Shown one piece after another: positions 1 through 8,797 of a DNA stretch of 23,460 nt. The stretch is from positions 29,268 through 52,727 of the forward strand of contig DHTF01000090.1 in NCBI GenBank assembly GCA_002411515.1, read 5' to 3'. The first letter of the stretch is position 1; each line of letters starts with the position of its first letter. The position numbers were made by a program, and so were the translations under genes. Under the pieces are notes generated by a model. The model saw only the letters and a list, made by a program, of their open reading frames with translations, was not told the DNA's origin and made no database searches. Source of the stretch: Proteiniphilum sp. UBA5267 (GTDB lineage Bacteria > Bacteroidota > Bacteroidia > Bacteroidales > Dysgonomonadaceae).

Positions 1-1202
1 TTTGCAAAAGGATTTACGAGTGCGATCTCCTCACCTTCTTTCAATCCGCTGCCAACCACGATAAAATCGGTGTTGCTTATGCCGGTTTCTATTTCTGTCT
101 TTTCGTAGCCCGTGCCTTTCTTTTTGTAAACAAAATTTTTAACTCCTTCTGTAAACAGGGCGTCAAGCGGAATAAAAAGTACATTCTCCACTTTGTCCAT
201 TATTATGCGGCAGCTGACGGTAAGCCCGGGCAGCAGGTTCTTATCGGACTCGTTGATCAATATTTCCACGGGGAACACTTTTATTTTCGATGACATATCT
301 TTGTTCACGGCCAGATTGGCAATTGAATTTACGGTTCCCGAAAAAGCACTGTCGGAAAAGGCATCGGGTTTAATTTCTACCTTTAACCCTTTGCTGATTT
401 TGGCAACGTCCACTTCATTTATTTTTACCGTGGCTTTCAACGATGACAGATCGGGCAGTTGAATAATGGGAAACCCTCCCCAGCATTGGTCTCCGATCTG
501 AAACTTATTGTTGCTACTCCAGTTTCTCGACAAAATGGCTATTCCAGAAGAGGGGGTTACGACGGATAACTTTTTAAGTGTTTCATGCGCTTCATCGAGT
601 CTCGATTGGTATTGCATGATGGAGAGGTTTTTCTGCTTGACTTCTTCATTCTGAATTTTTATGCGGTTTTCGATTTGCTCTTTGGCTCTTTCCAACGCAA
701 TTTTTGCTTTATCGAGGTTCAGCTGAATTTCCTTTTTCTTAATTTCTGATTCATAACCGGCAGACTCGAAACGGATTTTCGAGATTTCGTGTGAAATGCG
801 TGTGACTTCGTAAGTCGCCTTTAGTTCTTCGAGTTCCGACTGTTGTTGCGCTTTCATTTTATCGAATTCGGCTCGTGCTATCTCCAAACTCGATTCTGCT
901 TCCACAATGCCTTTCAGTACTTCCGACGGGTCAAACACGATCAGCGTGTCGCCAGCTTTCACTTCCTGACCGTCCTTGACCAGTTCGGTGATTTTCAGGT
1001 TCCCATATCGCCACGAAATCAAGGGTGCTAAAATATTTATGGATTTTATGGCCTCTATCTCTCCTTCTTCGTATAAGTCGATAAATAAAGTGCCCTGGGT
1101 TACTTTTCCAACTGGTATTTGTTGGGTTTCCTTTTTTTTGCACGCCACAAAAGTTAGCGAACAAAAAAAGATGAGAATCCATATTTCTGAAAAATTCTTC
1201 AT
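1..1202 (-). CDS. HlyD-family efflux adaptor lipoprotein (3' end outside window)
   Basis: Periplasmic adaptor (membrane fusion protein) that would link an inner-membrane ABC or RND pump to an outer-membrane channel. The start is the ATG at 1200-1202. It opens a lipoprotein signal (MKNFSEIWILIFFCSLTFVAC, lipobox Cys21 followed by KKKE), so the protein should be anchored in a membrane facing the periplasm. A biotinyl-lipoyl-like half (VKDGQEVKAGDTLIVFD) is followed by a long Lys/Glu-rich coiled coil, then the second lipoyl half and a beta-barrel region. The C-terminus (EGEEIALVNPFA) matches the end of the upstream paralogue, so only a few codons should be missing. Only 20 nt separate it from that paralogue, indicating one operon. 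The pump subunits are not visible and presumably lie to the left. The family is clear; the substrate is unknown. Confidence 0.85.
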   Translation of the reverse strand, partial: MKNFSEIWILIFFCSLTFVACKKKETQQIPVGKVTQGTLFIDLYEEGEIEAIKSINILAPLISWRYGNLKITELVKDGQEVKAGDTLIVFDPSEVLKGIVEAESSLEIARAEFDKMKAQQQSELEELKATYEVTRISHEISKIRFESAGYESEIKKKEIQLNLDKAKIALERAKEQIENRIKIQNEEVKQKNLSIMQYQSRLDEAHETLKKLSVVTPSSGIAILSRNWSSNNKFQIGDQCWGGFPIIQLPDLSSLKATVKINEVDVAKISKGLKVEIKPDAFSDSAFSGTVNSIANLAVNKDMSSKIKVFPVEILINESDKNLLPGLTVSCRIIMDKVENVLFIPLDALFTEGVKNFVYKKKGTGYEKTEIETGISNTDFIVVGSGLKEGEEIALVNPFA

Positions 1203-1222
1203 TTTGTTGCAATGGCTTGAAA

Positions 1223-2431
1223 TTATTTTGTTTTTCCTCTCACCATAGATGGCGGGGGCTTTATTAACGCAATCACTTCTCCGGGCCTTAATCCGTCGGA
1301 CACGATGGACTCTTTTGAGGAAGATGGTCCGGTGGTTATCTGGCGCATCTCGTATTTATTCTTCTTCTTCACATATACGACTTTCAGGGAGTCTTCCTCA
1401 TAAATGGCAATTTGTGGCACGACGATCGTATCGCGGACCTGTTTAATGAATACCCTGCAATTTGCGGTGAAACCGGTCTCTGGCAGTTGTCTTGCACTGT
1501 CGACTGATGCTTCCACCTCAAAAAATTTTACTTTCGAATCCCTTTTATAGGGTTGGCCTACAGGTATTTTTTTCGTGATTTTTCCATAAGCCACATGATC
1601 AGGCATCGCATCGAAACTGAAACTTACGGAGTCGTGTTCGGTTATCTGGCGAAAGTCTACTTCCCCCGCCATCATTTTTACCTTCATTTCTGAAACTTCA
1701 GGTATGATGATCAACGGCATGTTGTTCCATACATTGTCGCCCACTTTCAGCTTCTCTCCCGTCCTCCGGGAGTTGGATACTATAGCCAATCCTTTACGGG
1801 GTGAACGTACGGTTAAGCCGTCGAGAATAGTTTTTACAGTGGCTAACCGGTTGGTTAATTGTTGAATATGAAGCTCCAGCTTTCTTACCTCTGATTGATT
1901 GATGATCTCGAGGGCTTCGAGTTTTTTTTCAAATTTTTTCTTTTCGATAAGCGCCCTTTCAAGCTCTAATTCCTTGATTCGTTTCTGTGTAGGAGTGGCA
2001 AATTGTAATTGAAGGGAGTCTAATTGTGCAATTTCGGTATCGGCTTTATTGTTTTTTACCTGCGCTTCAAGCAGGGCATATTGCATCAGTAAATCGGCCT
2101 TCACTTTACTTAATTCGGCCTCAGCAGTTTCCAGCTCAATCGCTAAATTGTCGTGAATGGTTTTGTGGTCATTGTCTTCGAGTATGCACACAACATCTCC
2201 TTCATTCACGTATGTTCCGTCATCAATAAGATACGTAATAATGGCGTCAACGTTGTTCGGGCACGCGATTGTCGTATAGCTCACAGGTTCAGCCACGCCG
2301 TCTATTACCAGAGAGTTTTCAAAATTGGACTTTATGATGGGATACGTTGAAATCTCTTCTTTATTGTTCTTGTTGCATGAACAGAGAAAGAATAGAAAAA
2401 ACAACGGATATAAGGCTACATGTCTCTCCAC
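1223..2431 (-). CDS. HlyD-family efflux adaptor lipoprotein, second tandem copy
   Basis: Second adaptor of the HlyD/MacA type, about 402 aa, and first gene of the tandem pair. The frame is open up to a TTG at 2503, but there is no ATG. A GTG at 2429-2431 gives a compact lipoprotein signal (VERHVALYPLFFLFFLCSC, lipobox Cys19 followed by NKNNKEE). A promoter-like TACATTTG box lies just upstream, inside the longer reading frame, so I favour the GTG. Visible parts are the lipoyl half (VNEGDVVCILEDND), a long coiled coil rich in Leu/Glu/Lys, a second lipoyl half (GLAIVSNSRRTGEKLKVGD), and a barrel plus membrane-proximal domain ending in GEVIALIKPPPS. Its domain order and C-terminus resemble the downstream gene, which suggests tandem duplication or a heteromeric adaptor. 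No pump gene lies in the window. Confidence 0.83.
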   Translation of the reverse strand: MERHVALYPLFFLFFLCSCNKNNKEEISTYPIIKSNFENSLVIDGVAEPVSYTTIACPNNVDAIITYLIDDGTYVNEGDVVCILEDNDHKTIHDNLAIELETAEAELSKVKADLLMQYALLEAQVKNNKADTEIAQLDSLQLQFATPTQKRIKELELERALIEKKKFEKKLEALEIINQSEVRKLELHIQQLTNRLATVKTILDGLTVRSPRKGLAIVSNSRRTGEKLKVGDNVWNNMPLIIIPEVSEMKVKMMAGEVDFRQITEHDSVSFSFDAMPDHVAYGKITKKIPVGQPYKRDSKVKFFEVEASVDSARQLPETGFTANCRVFIKQVRDTIVVPQIAIYEEDSLKVVYVKKKNKYEMRQITTGPSSSKESIVSDGLRPGEVIALIKPPPSMVRGKTK

Positions 2432-2457
2432 AACTGTGTTCTGTAGGTGAATTTCCG

Positions 2458-2465
2458 CAAATGTA
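2458..2465 (-). promoter_or_regulatory. Bacteroidetes-type -7 promoter box for the adaptor operon
   Basis: The minus strand reads TACATTTG, an exact match to the Bacteroidetes primary-sigma -7 consensus TAnnTTTG. It lies 26 nt upstream of the GTG start at 2431, giving a leader of about 20 nt. The upstream -33 element is only T-rich. The location inside the longest reading frame argues against the TTG start at 2503. Confidence 0.5.
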
Positions 2466-2629
2466 CTACCTTCTTTCAATTTACGAAAATTTAGTAGTTT
2501 CAATTAGAGAGATTTATGATTTATTTTGAAAAGTTTATTTTTTTTCATGATTAAGTTCAGTACCAAACTGTTTTTGAGTCACATCAATGAAACGACAAAT
2601 TTTTTCTGCTTTCACCAGAGAGCCCTGTT

Positions 2630-3532
2630 TTAATCTTTCTTGACGATGTAGATGAGAGAACTTGATTGTGCCACGTGGCGCAAAGAGCGGAGATAGCCGA
2701 TAAGACCTACCAGGAAGGCTCTTCCATATTTTAGCAGGAAATTGCTTTTCTTGTATTGCTCGCTCAGCATGGAAATGTAAAAGGCATCGAGCGGCATGGG
2801 TCGTGTTTCAATGATTTTCAACCCGTGTTTTTTAAGTAACTTCTCTACTGTACCGGGCGAGAAGTGCCAGAGATGGCGCGGCACGTCGTAAGCTGCCCAG
2901 AAAGATCGATAGCATTGTGCATCATAAGCCCGGTGATTGGGCAGTGCGATCACGGCGACACCGTCGGGTTTCAGGATATCCTGCAGCTTTTCAAGCGTTT
3001 CGTTCAGTTTCTCGATATGTTCCAGCACATGCCAGAGGGTCACCACTTCGAATGTACCCACTTCCAGGTTCCACAACCCGTTCTCATCTTCGATGACCGC
3101 ACCGGTGCGTGCGATGGCACTTTCACGTGCTGCGCTGTTTTTTTCGATACCCCTCACATGCCATCCCCGCTCTTTTGCGGCCTGTAGAAAATAACCCGTG
3201 CCACAACCTATGTCCAACAGTCTGAGGGAATCACCCTGGGCGTGAGCCGCAACCAAGTCGACTTTCTTCTGCAGCATGCCTTTTCTGAAATAGTGATAGA
3301 GCCGGTTTACAACCCCTTTGTCGGAGTCGGAATGGGAGATGTAGTCGGCTGAGTCGTAGTATCTCCCGATCATCTCCTCAGAAGGAAAACTGTTGGTAAA
3401 TCGGAAACTACATTCACGACATTCGCAAACGGGAAAGATCTCTTTGGTGGCAAAATGATCTACTGCGTCAAAAACTTTCTCCAGTTTGCTACTGCCGCAA
3501 ACAGGGCAGCTTGTAAGGGTTATGGTTGGCAT
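2630..3532 (-). CDS. Class I SAM-dependent methyltransferase with N-terminal zinc ribbon
   Basis: Predicted methyltransferase of about 300 aa. The start is set at the ATG 3530-3532 (MPTITLTSCPVCG). The longer frame begins with TTG at 3589 and would cover a promoter box. A probable zinc ribbon is formed by Cys9/Cys12 (CPVC) and Cys38/Cys41 (CREC). The Rossmann core follows: motif I LLDIGCGTG at about residues 105-113, an acidic ribose-binding position in VRGIEKN, and VTLWHVLEHI, typical of the Methyltransf_23 type. The C-terminal third has a short hydrophobic stretch (FLVGLIGYLRSL). The zinc-ribbon plus methyltransferase arrangement occurs in enzymes of surface-sugar and natural-product modification, but neither neighbour names a substrate. 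It is transcribed alone, divergently from alaS. Family sure, substrate unknown. Confidence 0.85.
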   Translation of the reverse strand: MPTITLTSCPVCGSSKLEKVFDAVDHFATKEIFPVCECRECSFRFTNSFPSEEMIGRYYDSADYISHSDSDKGVVNRLYHYFRKGMLQKKVDLVAAHAQGDSLRLLDIGCGTGYFLQAAKERGWHVRGIEKNSAARESAIARTGAVIEDENGLWNLEVGTFEVVTLWHVLEHIEKLNETLEKLQDILKPDGVAVIALPNHRAYDAQCYRSFWAAYDVPRHLWHFSPGTVEKLLKKHGLKIIETRPMPLDAFYISMLSEQYKKSNFLLKYGRAFLVGLIGYLRSLRHVAQSSSLIYIVKKD

Positions 3533-3575
3533 AAAGGGAAAATCAAATATTTCTCCGTGATGTTCAGGAAGGGAA

Positions 3576-3583
3576 CAAATGTA
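3576..3583 (-). promoter_or_regulatory. -7 promoter box for the methyltransferase gene
   Basis: The minus strand reads TACATTTG, matching TAnnTTTG and identical to the box before the adaptor operon. It is 44 nt upstream of the ATG at 3532. A T-rich tract, not a clear TTTG, occupies the -33 position. Confidence 0.5.
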
Positions 3584-3656
3584 GCGCAAAAAAATTAGAA
3601 GTGAAAATTCTAAAAATAAGAAGGCTTGTTTTTAGCGAGCGGTTTTCACTCGCGTT

Positions 3657-3688
3657 CTTGGGGATACGAAGTTTTTCCTGTATTTTTG
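3657..3688 (+). promoter_or_regulatory. Promoter of alaS (-33 TTG, -7 TATTTTTG)
   Basis: TATTTTTG at 3681-3688 matches TAnnTTTG, with CTTG ending at 3660 and a 20-nt spacer. This is the best two-part Bacteroidetes promoter in the window. Transcription would start near 3695, giving a leader of about 60 nt that contains a hairpin. A small inverted repeat (GCGAG at 3635-3639, CTCGC at 3649-3653) lies just upstream of the -33 element. Confidence 0.6.
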
Positions 3689-3714
3689 CACTTTATTTCG
3701 AATAAAAATTGAGT

Positions 3715-3737
3715 GTAAAAGACCAACCGTCTTTTAC
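3715..3737 (+). promoter_or_regulatory. Leader hairpin upstream of alaS
   Basis: GTAAAAGAC (3715-3723) and GTCTTTTAC (3729-3737) are perfect 9-nt inverted arms around the loop CAACC; a tenth U-G pair is possible in RNA. It sits in the predicted 5' leader and ends about 20 nt before the start codon. No U-run follows on the plus strand, so it is not a classical terminator. It could be an operator, a translational control element or a 5'-end stabiliser. Confidence 0.5.
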
Positions 3738-3757
3738 GGGTAACATAAATATGTATG

Positions 3758-6385
3758 ATGACTTCCAAAGAGATTCGCCAGTCGTTTAAAGATTTCTTTC
3801 AGTCGAAAGAACACCACATTGTACCTTCGGCACCGATGGTGATTAAGGGTGACCCCACGCTGATGTTCACCAATGCCGGCATGAACCAGTTCAAAGATGT
3901 TATTTTGGGAAATGCCCCGGTGAAATACCCACGGGTAGCCGATTCACAGAAGTGCCTGCGCGTGAGCGGCAAACACAACGACCTGGAAGAGGTGGGACAC
4001 GATACCTACCACCACACCATGTTTGAGATGCTGGGCAACTGGTCGTTTGGCAACTACTTCAAAAAGGAGGCCATTGCCTGGGCGTGGGAATATCTGACGG
4101 AGGTGCTCAAGCTGGACAAGGAACGTCTTTATGTCACCGTCTTCGAAGGTGCTGCCGATGAAAAGCTGGAGCGCGACGATGAGGCTGCTTCCTACTGGGA
4201 GGTCTATCTTCCCAAGGGACGGATCATCAACGGAAACAAGAAAGATAACTTCTGGGAGATGGGCGATACCGGTCCTTGTGGCCCCTGTTCAGAGATACAC
4301 GTCGACATACGGCCCGACAGCGAACGGGCAGCAGTGGATGGACTTACCCTGGTGAACCAAAGTCACCCGCAGGTCATCGAGATATGGAACCTGGTCTTCA
4401 TGCAATATAACCGCAAGGCCGACGGCTCGCTGGAGCCGCTTCCCGCAAAGGTTATCGATACTGGCATGGGGTTCGAGCGTCTCTGCATGGCCGTGCAGGG
4501 TAAATTGTCGAACTATGACACAGACCTGTTTCAGCCGATCATCCAAAAGATTGGAGAGATCAGCAACGCCCGGTACGGCAACGTTGCCAAAAAAGACATC
4601 GCCATGCGGGTTATTGCCGACCACCTGCGCACCATCGCTTTTTCTATTACCGACGGTCAGCTGCCATCGAATGCCAAGGCAGGCTACGTGATCCGTCGCA
4701 TTCTCCGCCGGGCCGTACGCTATGGCTACACCTTCCTGGGAATGCATGAAGCATTTATGCATCGCCTTATTCCCACGCTGATTGAGGTGATGGGCGACGC
4801 CTATCCCGAGCTCATTTCTCAGCAGTCGCTGATAGGGAAAGTGATGAAGGAGGAGGAGGAATCGTTCCTGCGTACCCTGGAGACAGGCATCAAATTGCTG
4901 GAGAAAAATATGCCCACAAAAGAAGGGGGCGTACTGAGCGGCGAGGTGGCCTTTCAGCTCTATGATACATTCGGCTTTCCGCTTGATCTCACCGAGCTGA
5001 TTCTCCGGGAACATGGCATGAGTGTGGATGTGGCTTCCTTCAGTGCGGAAATGCTACAACAGAAGGAACGAGCCCGCAATGCAGCTGCTGTGGAGACAGG
5101 CGACTGGACGAAGGTATACGACGGAGAACCGGAATTCACGGGCTACGATGAGACAGAAAGTGTGGCCCGCATTCTCCGCTTCCGGGAAGTAAAACAGAAA
5201 AACAAGAAATTTTATCAGATCGTCCTTTCCCGTTCTCCCTTCTATGCGGAGATGGGTGGACAGGTCGGCGATACGGGCTGGCTGATCACCGAAGAAGGGC
5301 ACCAAATTGAGGTGTTCGATACCAAACGGGAGAACAACCTGGCCGTGCACCTGATCAACAAGTTGCCGGAAAATCCGGAGGGGAGATTTACCGCAAAAAT
5401 TGACACCGAAAAGAGAACGGCCACAGAGTGCAACCACTCTGCCACCCACCTGATGCACGAAGCGTTGCGTGAGGTATTGGGAACACACGTCGAACAGAAA
5501 GGATCGTACGTTTCTTCCGAGGTGTTGCGTTTCGACTTCTCCCATTTCCAGAAGATGACCCCCGAAGAGATTCGTGCCGTAGAGAGAGCGGTCAATGCCA
5601 AAATAAGGAACAACTTCTCCATTGAGGAACATCGCCACGTGCCGGTTGAAGAAGCCAAAGCCCAGGGAGCGATGGCGCTTTTCGGGGAAAAGTATGGCGA
5701 TGATGTACGTACCGTACGTTTCGGATCGTCCATAGAACTCTGTGGTGGGACCCATATTTCTTCCACAGGCCGCATCGGCACCTTCCGCATTGTGAGCGAA
5801 AGTGCCATATCAGCGGGGGTGCGCCGCATTGAAGCACTTACGGCCAAGGTGTGTGAGGAGTACCTCTATGCGAAAGAAGATGCATTGCTGGAGATACGGA
5901 ATCTGCTCAACAACGTGCCCGACATCATGCAGGGAGTACACAGGCTCATTGCGGACAACGATGAGATGAAGAAGGAGCTGCAAAGCTATGTGAAAGAGAA
6001 AACCGTGCAGCTGAAACAGCGGATCATCGAACAGAAAGAACAGGTGAATGGCATCCATCTCTTCCGTGTGATGTTGCCAATAGGTACGCCCGATATGGTC
6101 AAAGACATTGCCTTTCAACTGAAAGGGGAGTTTCCTGAAAAGATGTTCTTCGTAGCTGGTGCAGCTGCAAACGACAAACCCAGCCTTACGGTCATGCTAA
6201 GCGACGACCTGGTTGCGGCAGGACTTCATGCCGGCAACATGGTACGCGAAGCGGCCAAACTCATTCAGGGTGGCGGTGGCGGACAGCCTCATTTTGCGAC
6301 AGCGGGCGGGAAAAATGCCAATGGACTGCCTGCAGCCGTGGAAGCAATTGTACAAAAATTGAAAGAACAGGCGCCGCAAGCATAA
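3758..6385 (+). CDS. alaS: Alanine--tRNA ligase
   Basis: Cytoplasmic class II synthetase that charges tRNA-Ala with alanine and edits mischarged Ser/Gly. The start is ATG 3758 ([10 protein letters not shown]) or the adjoining ATG at 3755; the product is 875-876 aa, the usual full length. The aminoacylation domain shows [11 protein letters not shown], the [13 protein letters not shown] region, [16 protein letters not shown], and the tRNA-binding [12 protein letters not shown]. The editing domain has the zinc/catalytic set H560 and H564 (NHSATH) plus C662 and H666 (CGGTH). The C-Ala domain ends with [14 protein letters not shown]. All key residues are present, so the enzyme should be functional. 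It is monocistronic: divergent from the methyltransferase and convergent with the acyltransferase. Confidence 0.98.
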   Translation: MTSKEIRQSFKDFFQSKEHHIVPSAPMVIKGDPTLMFTNAGMNQFKDVILGNAPVKYPRVADSQKCLRVSGKHNDLEEVGHDTYHHTMFEMLGNWSFGNYFKKEAIAWAWEYLTEVLKLDKERLYVTVFEGAADEKLERDDEAASYWEVYLPKGRIINGNKKDNFWEMGDTGPCGPCSEIHVDIRPDSERAAVDGLTLVNQSHPQVIEIWNLVFMQYNRKADGSLEPLPAKVIDTGMGFERLCMAVQGKLSNYDTDLFQPIIQKIGEISNARYGNVAKKDIAMRVIADHLRTIAFSITDGQLPSNAKAGYVIRRILRRAVRYGYTFLGMHEAFMHRLIPTLIEVMGDAYPELISQQSLIGKVMKEEEESFLRTLETGIKLLEKNMPTKEGGVLSGEVAFQLYDTFGFPLDLTELILREHGMSVDVASFSAEMLQQKERARNAAAVETGDWTKVYDGEPEFTGYDETESVARILRFREVKQKNKKFYQIVLSRSPFYAEMGGQVGDTGWLITEEGHQIEVFDTKRENNLAVHLINKLPENPEGRFTAKIDTEKRTATECNHSATHLMHEALREVLGTHVEQKGSYVSSEVLRFDFSHFQKMTPEEIRAVERAVNAKIRNNFSIEEHRHVPVEEAKAQGAMALFGEKYGDDVRTVRFGSSIELCGGTHISSTGRIGTFRIVSESAISAGVRRIEALTAKVCEEYLYAKEDALLEIRNLLNNVPDIMQGVHRLIADNDEMKKELQSYVKEKTVQLKQRIIEQKEQVNGIHLFRVMLPIGTPDMVKDIAFQLKGEFPEKMFFVAGAAANDKPSLTVMLSDDLVAAGLHAGNMVREAAKLIQGGGGGQPHFATAGGKNANGLPAAVEAIVQKLKEQAPQA

Positions 6386-6390
6386 GATAG

Positions 6391-6417
6391 ATCATGGTCT
6401 CTAAAAGAGACCATGAT
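6391..6417. terminator. Perfect 12-bp palindrome between convergent genes (terminator-like, no U-run)
   Basis: The arms ATCATGGTCTCT (6391-6402) and AGAGACCATGAT (6406-6417) pair perfectly around AAA. The element starts 6 nt after the alaS stop codon and lies 22 nt beyond the stop of the convergent acyltransferase gene. Neither strand has a U-tract after the stem. It is probably a bidirectional 3'-end structure, but intrinsic termination is uncertain. Confidence 0.5.
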
Positions 6418-6439
6418 GAGTTGGTCGAAGCCAGGGAAA

Positions 6440-7762
6440 TCACTGTTTATTAGGGAGAGTGATCAGCTGGATGAGTTGTTCCCACAATTGGGGATACTGT
6501 TTCCTGAAGCGGGCAACCTTTTGATCTCTCCGGGCCGATTTCCACCACTTGCGCCAGTATAAGGCAAAATAGAAGGTGGCCGGCATCAGTAGAAAATAAG
6601 CCAACGCAAGGAGCCAGTTATGGGTCAGAGCACCCAGGAGTAACGACTGAATCAAATCGAAAATAGGTACAAATACCAGACCGGAAATATATCTCACCGA
6701 GGGTACAAACTGCTTATCCTTGAAGAGACTGAGTAGTTTCTTGTTGATCAACAGTGGAAAAATTCCGTTCAGAAATCCAAAAAGCATCACCGGAGAGGTA
6801 AGAACAAGTGCTTTAAAACGGGTAAAAAGGTTCAAATTACCGGATGTGTTCCACAGCCGGTCTTTTGTGTTGAGGCCATGCGCCTGTAAAATGCGGTCAG
6901 CTTCCCGAAAGTTGGCTATCAGGGTGTCGAAAGCCGGCCGGTTATTTTCATAAAGATCGTCTAAGCTCCTCACAATATGTCGGGATGACAGATAGAAAGC
7001 ATCTTTCCTGTCGGAAAATTTCTCTTTTGCTATTTTGTCTCCATTCCAGTCGATGGCATGACGGTATTCATCGTAAAATTCATCATTCCAGATATCGACG
7101 ACCATCGATTTGAGGCTTCTTTCCAGCTCTTGGCGAAGTTGGTTTGCTGCCAAACCGGGGTTCTCTTCATAGATTGTCTTGTATTTCGATACCTCAATGG
7201 GGGTGCCAAAAGTGACATAGGCATCAGAAAGGAAGCCAAAGATGTCGCGGTAATAAATCGATACCGGCACGATCTGGCTGTTGAGTTCAAAATCCAGGGA
7301 TGCCTCCGTGGGGAGTACGATGCGGGGAACCGCCTTCTGAATGGGGAGCAGCGACTGTTTGGGGTTGTGTCTTCCCTCCGGAAACAATGCAATGGGATTG
7401 CCTTTTTTCAGGATGCGGGCAGCAGACGCAAAAATATCCTTGTTTTTTTCCAGGTTATCTTTCCCGTCGCGTATTCTGAATACCGGGATGATGCGCATTC
7501 CACGGAGTATCCAGGCAATAAACTTTTGCCGGAAGATGTCGGCACGGGCAAGAAAAACGACCTGTTTCAGGGGGTAGCCGGCATAGACCAGCATCAGTGC
7601 ATCGAGCAGTGCATTTCTGTGACTGGGTGCGAAGATGACAGGTTGTTTTTTCGAGACATTTTCTTTTCTCCCACTAAAGACCAGTTTTCTGAAGTTGAGC
7701 CTCAGGGTTGTTTTGACTGGAATCTTCGCCAGGGCATATCGAAAGTCGTATCGGTAAAGCAT
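6440..7762 (-). CDS. Phospholipid/glycerol acyltransferase (PlsC-like)
   Basis: Membrane-bound acyltransferase of 440 aa that should transfer an acyl chain to a lysophospholipid or glycerol phosphate. The start is the ATG at 7760-7762. The active-site block is APSHRNALLDALM, with His48 and Asp54; this is an H-x5-D spacing, one residue longer than the common H-x4-D. The substrate-binding blocks VFRIRDG (about 95-101) and FPEGRHNP (127-134) follow. The C-terminal third carries two or three hydrophobic segments (ALVLTSPVMLFGFLNGIFPLL; GLVFVPIFDLIQSLLLGAL; LLALAYFLLMPATFYFALYW), giving a membrane-anchored tail beyond a minimal PlsC domain. It follows the transporter gene by 27 nt and is probably co-transcribed with it. 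The exact acyl acceptor cannot be told from sequence. Confidence 0.85.
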   Translation of the reverse strand: MLYRYDFRYALAKIPVKTTLRLNFRKLVFSGRKENVSKKQPVIFAPSHRNALLDALMLVYAGYPLKQVVFLARADIFRQKFIAWILRGMRIIPVFRIRDGKDNLEKNKDIFASAARILKKGNPIALFPEGRHNPKQSLLPIQKAVPRIVLPTEASLDFELNSQIVPVSIYYRDIFGFLSDAYVTFGTPIEVSKYKTIYEENPGLAANQLRQELERSLKSMVVDIWNDEFYDEYRHAIDWNGDKIAKEKFSDRKDAFYLSSRHIVRSLDDLYENNRPAFDTLIANFREADRILQAHGLNTKDRLWNTSGNLNLFTRFKALVLTSPVMLFGFLNGIFPLLINKKLLSLFKDKQFVPSVRYISGLVFVPIFDLIQSLLLGALTHNWLLALAYFLLMPATFYFALYWRKWWKSARRDQKVARFRKQYPQLWEQLIQLITLPNKQ

Positions 7763-7789
7763 GTATGAAAGCTTTTTGAATGTATTTCT

Positions 7790-8755
7790 TTAACCATTGG
7801 TGGGCACCACTGCCGGACGTCTTCTCCAGTAAAATGCCAGTATCAGTCCAGTCACAATATGCCAGATGCCCCACCAGGCGGCGACCATCGCCATGCCGCC
7901 CAACTGTAGCTCTGGAGGAAAGATTCTCGGGTTGAAGATCAAAGCGAGCCCCAGTCCTGAGTTTTGTATTCCTGTTTCAATGGAGATGGTCCTGCATTCT
8001 CTTTCATTTACTTTGAAAATTTTGGGTAAGGTGTATCCTCCCAGAAAAGCCAAACCATTGTGAAGCAGCACCAGCAGAAAAATAAGATGAATATAATCCA
8101 GAAATATGTGAAAATTACCTGCCAGTGCAGCCACAATGAATCCGATAAAAAAGATCACTGAGGCCATCTGGATGGTTTTATCTATTTTCTTTGAGAACCG
8201 GGGATACTTCATACCGACAAACATACCCAGCACGACAGGAATCCCCAAAATCAGAAATACCGTACGGAACATTTCCACCGGATCGATGGAGATGGGAACC
8301 AGCAGGGGTGAATGGTTCGCATAGAGGCTTCCCCAGAAGGCAAAATTCAGCGGCGTCATCACAAGACTCAATACCGTGGTAAGGGTGGTGAGGCTCACTG
8401 AGAGGGTGATATTCGATTTTGATAGGGAGGAGATAAGATTGGATACATTGCCCCCGGGACAGGCCGACACGAGGATCATTCCCATCGCCACAGGAGTGCT
8501 GGGCTGGATAATCAGCACAAGTAGGTAAGTAAGTGCAGGCAGAACAATATACTGTGAAACAACCCCTAACACCACAGGCTTGGGATGGGTGAAGAGGATT
8601 CGGAAGTGTTCGGGCCTGATGCTTAGTGCCACGCCAAACATGATAAAAGCGATGGCTAGGTTCATCATGTTCACACTTTCCTGGTCGAAGTTCAATTTCA
8701 CCTGATCGAGTTGATCCATGTTCCCGAAAAGAGATAGTAAGGGGTTAAATTCCAT
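7790..8755 (-). CDS. Bile acid:sodium symporter (BASS) family transporter
   Basis: Inner-membrane secondary transporter of about 321 aa with roughly nine or ten hydrophobic helices. The ATG at 8753-8755 (MEFNPLLSLFGN) is chosen; the longer frame runs back through a promoter box to 8839. Family hallmarks are MGMILVSACPGGNVSNLISSL, with the CPGG motif of helix 4, and ISIETGIQNSGLGLAL, the conserved E..NSGLG block that in this family helps coordinate sodium. Both crossover elements are intact, so it is likely a functional sodium-coupled symporter for an organic anion. Bile acids are only the name-giving substrate; pantoate and other carboxylates are known for relatives. It is the first gene of a two-gene unit with the acyltransferase, divergent from rarA. 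Confidence 0.88.
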   Translation of the reverse strand: MEFNPLLSLFGNMDQLDQVKLNFDQESVNMMNLAIAFIMFGVALSIRPEHFRILFTHPKPVVLGVVSQYIVLPALTYLLVLIIQPSTPVAMGMILVSACPGGNVSNLISSLSKSNITLSVSLTTLTTVLSLVMTPLNFAFWGSLYANHSPLLVPISIDPVEMFRTVFLILGIPVVLGMFVGMKYPRFSKKIDKTIQMASVIFFIGFIVAALAGNFHIFLDYIHLIFLLVLLHNGLAFLGGYTLPKIFKVNERECRTISIETGIQNSGLGLALIFNPRIFPPELQLGGMAMVAAWWGIWHIVTGLILAFYWRRRPAVVPTNG

Positions 8756-8778
8756 CTGACTGATTGATTTTGAATCGG

Positions 8779-8786
8779 CAAAGTTA
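8779..8786 (-). promoter_or_regulatory. -7 promoter box for the symporter/acyltransferase unit
   Basis: The minus strand reads TAACTTTG (fits TAnnTTTG), 24 nt upstream of the chosen ATG at 8755. No clear -33 TTTG is seen. The box lies inside the longer reading frame, supporting the shorter protein. Confidence 0.45.
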
Positions 8787-8797
8787 GTAAAATTACG

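Noticed and set aside
3635..3653. GCGAG/CTCGC inverted repeat upstream of alaS as an operator
   Set aside because: A 5-bp stem is too short to separate from chance; only noted beside the promoter.
3690..3757. T-box riboswitch upstream of alaS
   Set aside because: The leader is only about 60 nt, with one simple hairpin and no T-box sequence or terminator; T-boxes are mainly a Gram-positive feature.
4289..5014. 241-codon minus-strand frame inside alaS
   Set aside because: Fully antisense to a clearly functional synthetase, no recognisable domain, product rich in His/Cys/Gln as expected from reading the wrong strand.
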